DNA of 64,000 nt, taken from NCBI RefSeq assembly GCF_028807635.1, contig NZ_JARBAX010000001.1, forward strand, positions 2,183,001-2,247,000. The letters run 5' to 3'. The notes below the pieces were generated by a model. It was given only the letters and a program-made list of their open reading frames with translations. It did no database searches and had not been told where the DNA came from. Of the stretch, positions 17,897-25,736 are shown one piece after another; position 1 is the first letter of the stretch, and every line of letters starts with the position of its first letter. This DNA comes from Streptomyces spiramyceticus. Lineage in GTDB: Bacteria > Actinomycetota > Actinomycetes > Streptomycetales > Streptomycetaceae. Both the position numbers and the translations under genes were made by a program.

Positions 17897-18814
17897 CTGC
17901 CGAGATTAGGGCATCTGTTCGAGATGATCGGCCGGCTTCCGGTGGATCAGGGGACTGCCATGTCCACCCGGCTCACGTACTCGCCGTTGACACGCGAGCT
18001 CATGGGATGTCTGTCAAGTCTGGGCGTGTTGCAGCGATTCTTGCTCCGCCCCGCGAGTCCCGCCGCGCGCCCGAGCGGCCACTCACGAACTGTAACCACC
18101 GAGCCCCTGACTCAACGCAAGCCTCATGGGCCTAAGACAAGAACATCGCCAGACACTCCCGTCCAGGCAGCACGAGCCAACGAGGGCGACGCCCTGAAGG
18201 CCGGCGAGGTTCCTCGTCGGCTTGAAGTCTTAGGTATGACCGCTGCGTTGCTATGTATGCCCTTGCGCTTGATGGCAACTCGAGCCTTGCCCAGGGTCCT
18301 TGCGTGAAAGGATCGCTCCCGTCCTGTCACGGAAGCGTATTGACGCACCATCATGCGCTGACTCAGGCGGGTTCGTTACCCCGGATACGAGTGCGGGCAC
18401 GGTGCCGGTGATCACGTGAGTGTCGAAGTCGCATGAGTACCGAGCGAGACCGTGCCCGCATCTGCATCTTCACCGCCAGAATGGCCGCAAGAACATCGCC
18501 GCAGCAACCCGCCACGCATCCCGCGATTACCGCCGACCCCTGACAATCCTTGGCATCACCGGATGAAATCGGACAAGATCATTTCGGGCAAAAGCCCTGA
18601 TCAGGCGACGGCTTCAAGCACCCACTCATGCCCGAAATCGGAATATTGCTAGAACCAAGACGTTAGCGCCGAAAAGGGCCGAACGGGATGTAATTGGATG
18701 GCGACCCATGAGCCTTCCCATCGCCGGATGATCACTGCTACAGTCGCTCGACTTTTCGATTTTCAGCCCGGGGGGCAGCCTCGGCAATCGGAAAGACAAG
18801 GGAGGGGTTTTCCG
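17897..18814. other. 918-base stretch without a convincing gene; probable IS debris
   Basis: No credible reading frame on either strand. The inverted repeat GTGCGGGCACGGT (18391-18403) and ACCGTGCCCGCAT (18449-18461) pairs 12 of 13 bases across a 45-base loop and resembles the end of a transposable element. The last 150 bases should contain the promoter of the secreted-protein gene. Confidence 0.45.
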
Positions 18815-19243
18815 TTGGCAGGAAGTCGTTTGCGTAGAGCCGGTGTCGTCGCCGGGGCTGCTGCGGTATTCACGTTCGCCGCCACCTCCGGCGCTTGGGC
18901 GAACTGGACCGCCAGCAATTGGGCAGGGGAGGAGGGAAAGCTTTCCCAGCAGTGGATCGACGAGTCGTACAACGAAATCAACTTCACCGGCTGCGGAGAG
19001 GTGTACGGCAGGACCAGCGTCGATGTGGCGCTTTGGCAGCAGATAGACTACGGGTACGACAAGAAGCACGACACCTCTAGGTTCACCAACTGCTTCAACG
19101 GCTCGAGCTACAAGAGCACTGCCACCCAGTCGGGGCTGCCTTACGACAGCTACTACTTCGAAATCGCTCAGATCGGTTCGGGGTGCATTTCTTGCGCCGT
19201 CTACGTTAAGACGGTCAACGTAGACACCACCCTGGCCGACTGA
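18815..19243 (+). CDS. Secreted small four-cysteine protein
   Basis: 142 residues from a TTG at 18815, chosen because GGAGGGG stands 7 bases upstream. The signal peptide has a basic start (RLRR), a hydrophobic core AGVVAGAAAVFTFAA and a cleavage site after SGAWA. The mature part of about 113 residues begins NWTAS and holds four cysteines (in TGCGEV, TNCFNG, SGCIS and SCAVY), enough for two disulfides, with many Tyr, Ser and Asn. I do not recognise the family. A strong terminator follows at once, and two membrane proteins and an ABC ATPase come next. This order resembles secreted bacteriocin loci with dedicated transport or immunity genes, so an antagonistic or signalling protein is a reasonable hypothesis. 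Confidence 0.75.
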   Translation: MAGSRLRRAGVVAGAAAVFTFAATSGAWANWTASNWAGEEGKLSQQWIDESYNEINFTGCGEVYGRTSVDVALWQQIDYGYDKKHDTSRFTNCFNGSSYKSTATQSGLPYDSYYFEIAQIGSGCISCAVYVKTVNVDTTLAD

Positions 19244-19247
19244 TCCT

Positions 19248-19282
19248 GCCGGGCCTCCGCGCAGGGCGCGCGGAGGCCCGGC
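19248..19282 (+). terminator. Strong hairpin after the secreted-protein gene
   Basis: A perfect 15-base stem, GCCGGGCCTCCGCGC with GCGCGGAGGCCCGGC, a 5-base loop and TTT after it. It begins 4 bases after the stop codon and ends 22 bases before the next start. It should make the secreted-protein transcript far more abundant than the downstream transport genes. Confidence 0.85.
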
Positions 19283-19304
19283 TTTGCTCTCCATACGAGG
19301 CCTC

Positions 19305-20588
19305 ATGCGAATCTCCACCTCTCTCCGCACACACCCTGCTGTGCTGGCCATGCCCTTTATCGGCCTCTTCTTCTCCTACATTTTTCTCACGAGCACCCGG
19401 CACATCGAGCAGCTCATCGTCCTGCCTTGGGCAGCGCAGGCGGCGTCGTACGCGGTGCATGCCCCCGTCCCGATGGCCGCCGCGGCTGCGGCAGGCCTGA
19501 CCGCCGTGGAAGCGACCCGGCTCAGGGCTCTGGGCACCTGGGAGTTGGGTACCGCCAAGCCCACGTGGCGCATCGCAGTGCAACCAATCCTTATCACCGT
19601 GGTGTCCCTGTCGATGCTGACCGCCGGAGTCATGGCAGGTGGGCTATGGGTGGTCGGCGTCTTTCCCGATCTGTACGTATTGCACCTCATGGGCATCGTG
19701 GTAGTCCTGCTCACCGCCCATGCCGTCATCGGATTCGTAATCGGCCGCCGACTTCATGCGCTGTACTCCGCACCACTTGTATCGGTAGCAGTCTTCATAG
19801 GCATCAGCTTTCCGCTGGGTACGGACAGCTTCTGGGCGCACCATGTCACCGGGTCAATTGATTGGGTGGGATTCGGCGAGGCCTACTCGCCGGCCATGAC
19901 GGCAGCCGCGATTCTGCCCACGGTTTGTCTGGCCCTTGCCTGCGTCGCGCTGGCGGGCCCTCGCCGCGTCCATGTCCGCTCTGTCGCCCTGTCTCTCGTC
20001 ATCGCAGTCGGCGGCCTGCTCGGCGCCTACAGCATCACCATGGATTGGCGTTCGGTTCCTCCGACCTCCAAGGGCTTGGCCCCTGTCACCTGTTTGGGGA
20101 ACAGGCCCAAGGTATGTCTACCGGAAGCCGGTTCCGATCACATCGGTGAAGTTCAGCCCAAACTCAAAGAGATGATGGGCCAGTTGGAGGCCAGGGGCAT
20201 CATCGTCCAGAAACCCCAACGTATTACCGATATCGCCGTGGCAGACGCTCGACAGATCGATACCGACGGAGAAGGCTGGACACTCGCCCTCGCGCCGGGC
20301 AACGCGAATCAAGCCCTTCGAAAAAACATTGCCATTTCCGTGGTCGGCATGCCCTGCGAGAAACCGAACTGGAACATGCTGCATTACAACACCCTCTGGG
20401 TGGCCCAGACCATAGGGGTTGAGAACGATTACATGGCGTGGCTCTCCCGGGAGACTCAAGGGTTCAGCCAAGGCCAAACCAGGGCACAGCTCCTGTCCGA
20501 GACAGCCAGAGTGAGCAAGCTGCCCCTGCAGGAGCAGAAGACCTGGTACGCCCAGCAGCTCCGATCCGCCTGCCAGGCAGGTCGCTGA
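19305..20588 (+). CDS. Membrane protein with extracytoplasmic C-terminal domain (ABC partner)
   Basis: 427 residues; the ATG at 19305 follows GAGG by 5 bases. About six membrane segments occupy residues 10-240 (for example VLAMPFIGLFFSYIFL and SLVIAVGGLLGAYSI). A C-terminal domain of about 185 residues, probably outside the membrane, starts after the last segment. It carries VTCLGNRPKVCLPE, a further cysteine in GMPCEKPNW and one near the end. The arrangement resembles ABC permease-like proteins of actinobacterial transport loci. With the next two genes it probably forms an exporter or protective transporter for the secreted protein. Confidence 0.7.
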   Translation: MRISTSLRTHPAVLAMPFIGLFFSYIFLTSTRHIEQLIVLPWAAQAASYAVHAPVPMAAAAAAGLTAVEATRLRALGTWELGTAKPTWRIAVQPILITVVSLSMLTAGVMAGGLWVVGVFPDLYVLHLMGIVVVLLTAHAVIGFVIGRRLHALYSAPLVSVAVFIGISFPLGTDSFWAHHVTGSIDWVGFGEAYSPAMTAAAILPTVCLALACVALAGPRRVHVRSVALSLVIAVGGLLGAYSITMDWRSVPPTSKGLAPVTCLGNRPKVCLPEAGSDHIGEVQPKLKEMMGQLEARGIIVQKPQRITDIAVADARQIDTDGEGWTLALAPGNANQALRKNIAISVVGMPCEKPNWNMLHYNTLWVAQTIGVENDYMAWLSRETQGFSQGQTRAQLLSETARVSKLPLQEQKTWYAQQLRSACQAGR

Positions 20589-20590
20589 AC

Positions 20591-21178
20591 ATGATCTGGT
20601 GGCTACGTCAGCGGGGCGCCCTCGGGTTGCTGCCTGGTGCACTGCTCGCTTTCGTCCTGGGCGTCAGCATGACCGGCGGTGTGGCAGTCGTCTTCCCCTC
20701 GTTCATGGGGCGCTACGCGATGGTGACGGAGCTCAGCAACTTCGTCTCCCTCATTCCGAGCGTCTCCTTGATCGCCTGCCTCGAGAGGCGGATGCCTTCG
20801 GTGGAACGTTCCGCCATCCGCCGACTCGACGCGAGAGACATCATGCTGGTGTCCGGCTTCGCGCTCCTCGTGACAGCAGTGGCTGCGGGAATGTCTCTCC
20901 TGGGGTCGGAGGCCACGTTGGCGGCCGCGCGGAACAACCTGCTTTTCTGCGGACTCGCCCTGGGCGCATGGCCTCTGATGGGCCACCGCGCGCCCTTGCT
21001 CCCCGTCTTCTGGATGATCCAGGCCATGTTCCTCGGCGGCCGGAGCCGCGACGACCCCTACCCCTGGGTGATCGTCACCGAGGCGGCTCACGTCACCCAC
21101 GCCACCGTGTGGGCCGCCGCCGTCTTCCTGGCCGGGCTTCTCTCCCTCATCTGCTTCGCACCAAGGACCGACCGATGA
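20591..21178 (+). CDS. Integral membrane protein, probable ABC permease subunit
   Basis: 195 residues with five or six hydrophobic segments (GALLAFVLGVSMTGGVAVVF, IMLVSGFALLVTAVAAG, AVFLAGLLSLICFA). It starts 2 bases after the preceding stop and overlaps the ATPase start by an ATGA, so the three genes form one translational unit. No specific family recognised. Confidence 0.72.
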   Translation: MIWWLRQRGALGLLPGALLAFVLGVSMTGGVAVVFPSFMGRYAMVTELSNFVSLIPSVSLIACLERRMPSVERSAIRRLDARDIMLVSGFALLVTAVAAGMSLLGSEATLAAARNNLLFCGLALGAWPLMGHRAPLLPVFWMIQAMFLGGRSRDDPYPWVIVTEAAHVTHATVWAAAVFLAGLLSLICFAPRTDR

Positions 21179-21924
21179 CTCTGCTGCTCAACCGCGTCAC
21201 CTTCCGCTACCACCGCTGGGACCGCCCCGTTCTCTCCAGCTTCAGCTACGAAGTCCCCAGCGAAGGCCTGACGATCCTGCTCGGTCCCAACGGCGCGGGC
21301 AAGTCGACCACGATGTCCCTCCTGGCCGGCACGGTGGAACCCCTGGCCGGCAGAGTCCTACTCAAGGACTCGACCCTCACCTCCGCCAGCCGCGAATACC
21401 GCCGCCACGTGGCCTGGCTGCCCCAGCGGGTGCCGACGTCACGGCAGCTGACCGCCCGCGAATACGTGGCATACGTGGCCTGGCTGAAGGGCGAGAACCG
21501 CACCAGCGCATGGGAACGCGCCGGAGCCGTCCTCGACCAGGTGGGCCTCGCCGAGCAGAGCGGCCAGAAGACGGCCAAGCTCTCCGGAGGCCAACTCCGC
21601 CGTGTCGGCATCGCCTGCGCCCTCGCCCACGACGCGCGGGTGATCCTCCTCGACGAGCCCACGGCCGGCCTCGACCCGCACCAGCGCACGGTGTTCCGTG
21701 ACGTGGTGCGGAAGGTCGCTGCCCGCATCCCCGTGCTGATGTCCACCCACGACATAGCCGACCTGGCCGACGAGGCGAACACCGTCTCCCTCATGGACCG
21801 CGGCCGCATCCTCCACCACGGCGCAACCCAGAGCTTCCTGGATCACGCACACCCCGACGCCGCCCCGGCCCGCCAGGCCGAGTCCGCGTACTCCGTCCTC
21901 ATGGGGCTCGAGGGCACCAGCTGA
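21175..21924 (+). CDS. ABC transporter ATP-binding protein
   Basis: 249 residues. Walker A GPNGAGKST, Q-loop in VAWLPQRVP, signature LSGGQLRRVGIACAL, Walker B VILLDEPTAGLDP and H-loop MSTHD are all intact. It resembles ATPases of multidrug and bacteriocin-immunity transporters. It should power the two membrane proteins encoded just before it. A gap of 75 bases separates it from the second zinc-ribbon gene. Confidence 0.9.
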   Translation: MTLLLNRVTFRYHRWDRPVLSSFSYEVPSEGLTILLGPNGAGKSTTMSLLAGTVEPLAGRVLLKDSTLTSASREYRRHVAWLPQRVPTSRQLTAREYVAYVAWLKGENRTSAWERAGAVLDQVGLAEQSGQKTAKLSGGQLRRVGIACALAHDARVILLDEPTAGLDPHQRTVFRDVVRKVAARIPVLMSTHDIADLADEANTVSLMDRGRILHHGATQSFLDHAHPDAAPARQAESAYSVLMGLEGTS

Positions 21925-21964
21925 TCAGTCCCCCTCCGTCCGGCTCCCACATCCACGGCCATGC

Positions 21965-21993
21965 TTGCATAGATATGCACCTTATGTCATAAT
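21965..21993 (+). promoter_or_regulatory. Leaderless promoter with palindromic operator, copy 2
   Basis: A -35 box TTGCAT and -10 box CATAAT with a 17-base spacer; the ATG begins 6 bases after the -10. The inverted repeat TGCATA-GA-TATGCA (21966-21979) overlaps the -35. Compared with copy 1 at 5908 the palindrome arms, spacer length and start distance are kept, while other bases have changed. Confidence 0.75.
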
Positions 21994-21999
21994 TTTTCC

Positions 22000-22176
22000 A
22001 TGACTAGCCCTCTACCCGAGGACGATCTGATGACCAACGGAGCCCACCCCAATGCTCCTGAACCCCCTGTAAACCTCTCCCGAGCCCGTGACTGTGACCA
22101 GTGCCTCGGCTGGGGAAGCGTAGTAAACAATGGCCGCTACGAACTCTGCCCGGCCTGCCAGACCTCGAGTACCTGA
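22000..22176 (+). CDS. Small zinc-ribbon protein, copy 2
   Basis: 58 residues, homologous over the full length to the protein at 5943. The two CxxC pairs are CDQC and CPAC, with GWGSVVNNGRYELC linking them. Substitutions relative to copy 1 cluster in the N-terminal half, and no cysteine is changed. It ends 16 bases before the convergent amidohydrolase stop codon and so marks the right edge of the inserted block. The function is unknown. Confidence 0.72.
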   Translation: MTSPLPEDDLMTNGAHPNAPEPPVNLSRARDCDQCLGWGSVVNNGRYELCPACQTSST

Positions 22177-22192
22177 CGGAACACCCTCCCCC

Positions 22193-25100
22193 TCAGCAGC
22201 AGCCGTCGCGGCGCATCTGGTCCGCGGTCGCCGACCAGCCTTTGGGTGCGACGGAGGTTCCTGCGTACGTACGCTCCAGGTCCGCGCGGTCGTGGACCCG
22301 GCCGGCGATCAGTACTCGGTCTGTCTTCGCCAGGTCGTCGAAGTCCGTGAACGGGTCGCCGGCGATGACCGTCAGGTCCGCCAGCCTGCCGGGTTCTACC
22401 GTGCCCAGGTCCTTTTCAGCGCCGAACACCTTCGCCGGGATCGCCGTCGCCGTGAGCAGGGCTTCGGCCGGAGTCAGGCCGTGGCGTACCAGGGCGCGCA
22501 GGGCCAGGTGCAGGAAGAGGCCCACCGGGGTGAGCGGTGAATCCGTGCCCAGGGCTACCTGGCCGCCGCCCTTGAGCACGGTACGTACGGTGTCCATTTC
22601 GCGGCGCAGAGCCAGGCGTTCCGTCGGGGCCGGTGTCCTTGATGCCTGCGCGCGGACGGCCTGGGCGTCCCATGGCGGCATCATCGCGGTGACCCGTGGG
22701 TCGTCGGCGAGTTCCGGGCTGTCGGCGAGCAGGTGGGTCGCCGTGAAGGGCGTCTCGACGAGGCGCATGCCGCCGCGGGTGTAGTTCTCCACGGTGTCCT
22801 GGTGCGTGAGGCCCCCGGCGGTCGCGCCGTGCCCGTGGTCGGAGCGTTCCGTGGCGACGAGGTGGGTGGTCAGGTCCTGGCCGGTCTGGACGCCCTGTGA
22901 GCAGAGGTGCGAGCCGGACAGCACGCCGAGGCGCTCGTGGCCGAAGCGGGCCGCCTCCTCCATCATCCAGGCGGGGGCGCGGACGTACGTCTTCACGAAG
23001 TCCCAGGCGAGGGCCTCGCCCCGGGACAGTGAGCGGCGCAGCCCGGCTCGGGTGCGGTGGGCTCGGCCCATGCTGTACGCGACGCGGGAGCCGTCGAGGA
23101 GTTCGCCGGTGGTGAGCAGGCGGGGTCCGGCGAGGCGGCCTGCGGTGATGTCCTCGCGGAGGCGGGCCTGTTCGTAGCTGAAACCGGCGAGGGAGACAGT
23201 GGTGGTGATGCCGTACGCGAGGTTGAGCGCGGTCTGGCGGGCTCCGTACGTGTACTGCCAGGGGTGGGTGTGGGTGTCCCACAGGCCCGGGATCACGGTG
23301 CGGGTGGAGGCGTCGACGCGGCGTGCGGTGCGGCGGCCCGGGCGGTGCGGTTCTACGGCGGTGATCCGGCCGGCGCGGATCAGGATGTCGACGTCTTCGC
23401 GGACCGGGCCGCCGGTCGCGTCCCAGAGGCGGCCGGCGTGGACGACCGTGTCGACGGGGGTCTGGCGGCGGTAGCTGAGACGGACGGGGACGGTGCGGGG
23501 GCGGCCGTCCAGCGGGTGGAGGCGCAGGCGGGTGCCGGAGAGGTAGAGGAGCGTACGGGAGTCCGCGGACCAGGAGGGGTGGTCGGCGGGCTCGTCGTCG
23601 GCGGTGACGCGGCGGGGCTCGCCGTCGGGTGTGCCGTCCGGGCGGACCGGGAGCAGCCAGAGGGCCGACTCGCTGACGCAGGCCATGGTCCGGCCGTCGG
23701 GGGACCAGACGGGGCCGGATGCGTACCGGTCGGAGAGCGAGACGTGCGGGGCGAGGGGGTGGAGGCGGGAGGCGCCGGTGGTGGTGTCGACGACGCGGAT
23801 CAGGTTGTAGCCCTCGCGGAAGCGGAGGTTGAGGCGGTTGCGGTCGCAGTACGCCAGGTAGCGGCCGTCCGGCGAGAAGCTGGGACGCCCGGGCAGTCCG
23901 CCGCCGCCGAGCGGGGCGGCGAGGATCTGCTCGGTGCCGGAGGCGAGGTCGCGCACGACCAGGTTGCCGGCCAGGTCGAGGGCGGCGAGGCGCTTGCCGT
24001 CCGGGGAGAGCGCGGCGTGGACGCGGCCGGGTCCTGTGAGGGCCTTGTCGTCGCCGGTGGACAGGTCGTGGCGGCGTACGGCGTTCAGCCCGGCTCGGTC
24101 GTCGACGTACAGCAGCGCCTGTCCATCGGGGGTCCAGACGGGGCCCTGGAGGTAGGTGGTGGGGGCGGCTTGGACGATCTTGCGGGGCGCCGCCGAGGTG
24201 GCTGAAGTGGGCGCGATCCAGAGGGCGTTGAGGGCGGCGAAGGCGACGGAACGGCCGTCCGGGGAGAGCGCGGGGAGGTGGATGCCGCGCACGGGGCGGG
24301 CGCGCTCCGGCTCGAAGTCGTACGTCTTGGTGCGGTAGCGGGGGCGTACGACGGGCAGAGTCGCCGTGAAGCCGACCGTTTCTGCGGGGGTGTCGCGGTG
24401 CGGGCGCAGGATGCGGAACCGGCCGTCGACGGTGAGCAGCAGCCGCTCGTCGTCCAGCCAGCGGGGCGGCGCGGTGGCGATCTCGCCGTCCACCTGGGCA
24501 GGCTTTCCGTCGACGACCAGGGTGACTTGCTCGTACCGGCCGGGGGCGGGGGCGAGCGTGGTCAGCCACGCCCGGCGGCCGGCCGGTGAGAGGGCGGGCA
24601 TCAGGAGGTTGCCGGGACCGGGGTCGGCGTGTTCGACGGTGACGGGGCCTGTGGTTGTGGCCGGGACGGCGGCGATTGTGCGCGACTTGAGGGTGGTCCC
24701 GTCCAAGGTGCCGCGTACGAAGACGATCCGGCCCCCGTCCGGCCCCGGCGACCAGACCGGGTCGAAGTCCTCCCAGGCGCCGTCCTGGCCCGGCCCCTGC
24801 TGTGCGGGCAGGCCGGTGTGCTGGGTGACCTTTCCCGTGCGTACGTCGACGGACCAGATGCGGTACGGGCTGCCCTTGACCGGGTCGCCGCCGCGCTCGG
24901 AGGAGAAGGCGATGCGGGTTCCGTCCGGGGACCAGGCGGGGGCGCGGTCGTCCCAGGGGCCGTCGGTGAGGCGGCGCAGGCCCGAACCGTCCCTGGCCAT
25001 TGCCCAGATGTGGAACTGGCCTCCTTCGGCCTTGAAGCAGGCGGCGGCGATGTGCCGGCCGTCGGGTGAACAGGCGGGCCTGCTGGGCTCCAGGCCGGGC

Positions 25101-25378
25101 GGGGTGAGGGCGGTGGCGGGGGAGCCGTCGCGCGGGACGGCCCAGAGGATGTTCTGGACCTCGGCGATCAGGGGGCCGTGGGGGGCGGTGGGGGTGGCTG
25201 CTCCGTTGGTGGCGGCGGTCAGGTGGAGTGGGGTGGGCGGCGTGGTGGGGGTGCCGTTGGCCGAGGCTCCGGCCGGGGCCGCGCCGGTGACCACGCTCGC
25301 GACGGCACCGGCCGCCACAGCGGCACCGGCGGCTCCGGCGGTGGACTGCAGGAACTGCCTGCGCGGCATGGACGACAC
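22193..25378 (-). CDS. Tat-exported amidohydrolase with N-terminal beta-propeller
   Basis: 1061 residues from a GTG at 25378, preceded by AAGGGGG. The N-terminus has PRRQFLQS and a long hydrophobic Ala-rich stretch, a twin-arginine signal. Residues about 80-640 are repeated TolB/WD40-like blades (SPDGRHIAAA, SPDGTRIAFSS, SPDGRYLAYC and others). The C-terminal third is an amidohydrolase with the metal-binding DTHTHPW and later GTDSPLTP. It should act outside the membrane on an amide or cyclic amide, possibly peptide-derived. A diverged fragment of its 3' end sits at 15578. The last residues include two cysteines (RRDGCC). Confidence 0.9.
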   Translation of the reverse strand: MSSMPRRQFLQSTAGAAGAAVAAGAVASVVTGAAPAGASANGTPTTPPTPLHLTAATNGAATPTAPHGPLIAEVQNILWAVPRDGSPATALTPPGLEPSRPACSPDGRHIAAACFKAEGGQFHIWAMARDGSGLRRLTDGPWDDRAPAWSPDGTRIAFSSERGGDPVKGSPYRIWSVDVRTGKVTQHTGLPAQQGPGQDGAWEDFDPVWSPGPDGGRIVFVRGTLDGTTLKSRTIAAVPATTTGPVTVEHADPGPGNLLMPALSPAGRRAWLTTLAPAPGRYEQVTLVVDGKPAQVDGEIATAPPRWLDDERLLLTVDGRFRILRPHRDTPAETVGFTATLPVVRPRYRTKTYDFEPERARPVRGIHLPALSPDGRSVAFAALNALWIAPTSATSAAPRKIVQAAPTTYLQGPVWTPDGQALLYVDDRAGLNAVRRHDLSTGDDKALTGPGRVHAALSPDGKRLAALDLAGNLVVRDLASGTEQILAAPLGGGGLPGRPSFSPDGRYLAYCDRNRLNLRFREGYNLIRVVDTTTGASRLHPLAPHVSLSDRYASGPVWSPDGRTMACVSESALWLLPVRPDGTPDGEPRRVTADDEPADHPSWSADSRTLLYLSGTRLRLHPLDGRPRTVPVRLSYRRQTPVDTVVHAGRLWDATGGPVREDVDILIRAGRITAVEPHRPGRRTARRVDASTRTVIPGLWDTHTHPWQYTYGARQTALNLAYGITTTVSLAGFSYEQARLREDITAGRLAGPRLLTTGELLDGSRVAYSMGRAHRTRAGLRRSLSRGEALAWDFVKTYVRAPAWMMEEAARFGHERLGVLSGSHLCSQGVQTGQDLTTHLVATERSDHGHGATAGGLTHQDTVENYTRGGMRLVETPFTATHLLADSPELADDPRVTAMMPPWDAQAVRAQASRTPAPTERLALRREMDTVRTVLKGGGQVALGTDSPLTPVGLFLHLALRALVRHGLTPAEALLTATAIPAKVFGAEKDLGTVEPGRLADLTVIAGDPFTDFDDLAKTDRVLIAGRVHDRADLERTYAGTSVAPKGWSATADQMRRDGCC

Positions 25379-25736
25379 AACTGCCCCCTTGGACTCGTGA
25401 GTCGAGGTCCTTCCCACTGGGGTGGTTCCGCAAGCAGACGGGCTGGGTTGGTACGGCCAGAGGGGAGGGAGTTCGGCCACATCGACTGGCCGTGCGGCTG
25501 GTGGAGGGGGCAGGTGGGGTGCGGGTGCGTTGTGCGGTGCGGGTTGCCTGCGGCGCAGTTCCCCTACCCTTCCCCAAGCTCTCAACTTCGTTCGAGCAGG
25601 GGAGACCCCATTCTTCCCGCTGTGACATTTTGCGGCTGCCGCCGCGTGGGGGCTCCGCCCCAGACCCCGCTCCTCAAACTCCCCCAAGGACTTCGTCCAG
25701 GGGACCCCCCAACGGGCTGAAATGCCAGGGCCCCCG
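25379..25736. other. 358-base gap with a Streptomyces-type interspersed repeat
   Basis: No gene seen. The side near the amidohydrolase should hold its promoter. The other side, after the stop of the acyl-CoA synthetase gene, holds the inverted-repeat-like element CCCCCAAGGACTTCGTCCAG followed by GGG (25681-25703). The same element with one change lies at 28219-28241. It probably folds and may act as a terminator. Confidence 0.5.

Noticed and set aside
18815..19243. Lactococcin 972-type bacteriocin
   Set aside because: Gene order is similar, but the mature sequence lacks the features I associate with that family and is longer with four cysteines. Left unassigned.
5834..22192. Integrase or excisionase gene for the tRNA island
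   Set aside because: No tyrosine or serine recombinase frame other than the two IS110 transposases was found on either strand.
23057..24205. Open frame on the plus strand inside the amidohydrolase gene
   Set aside because: Gly/Val/Ala-rich shadow of a gene with clear beta-propeller repeats and metal-binding motifs.
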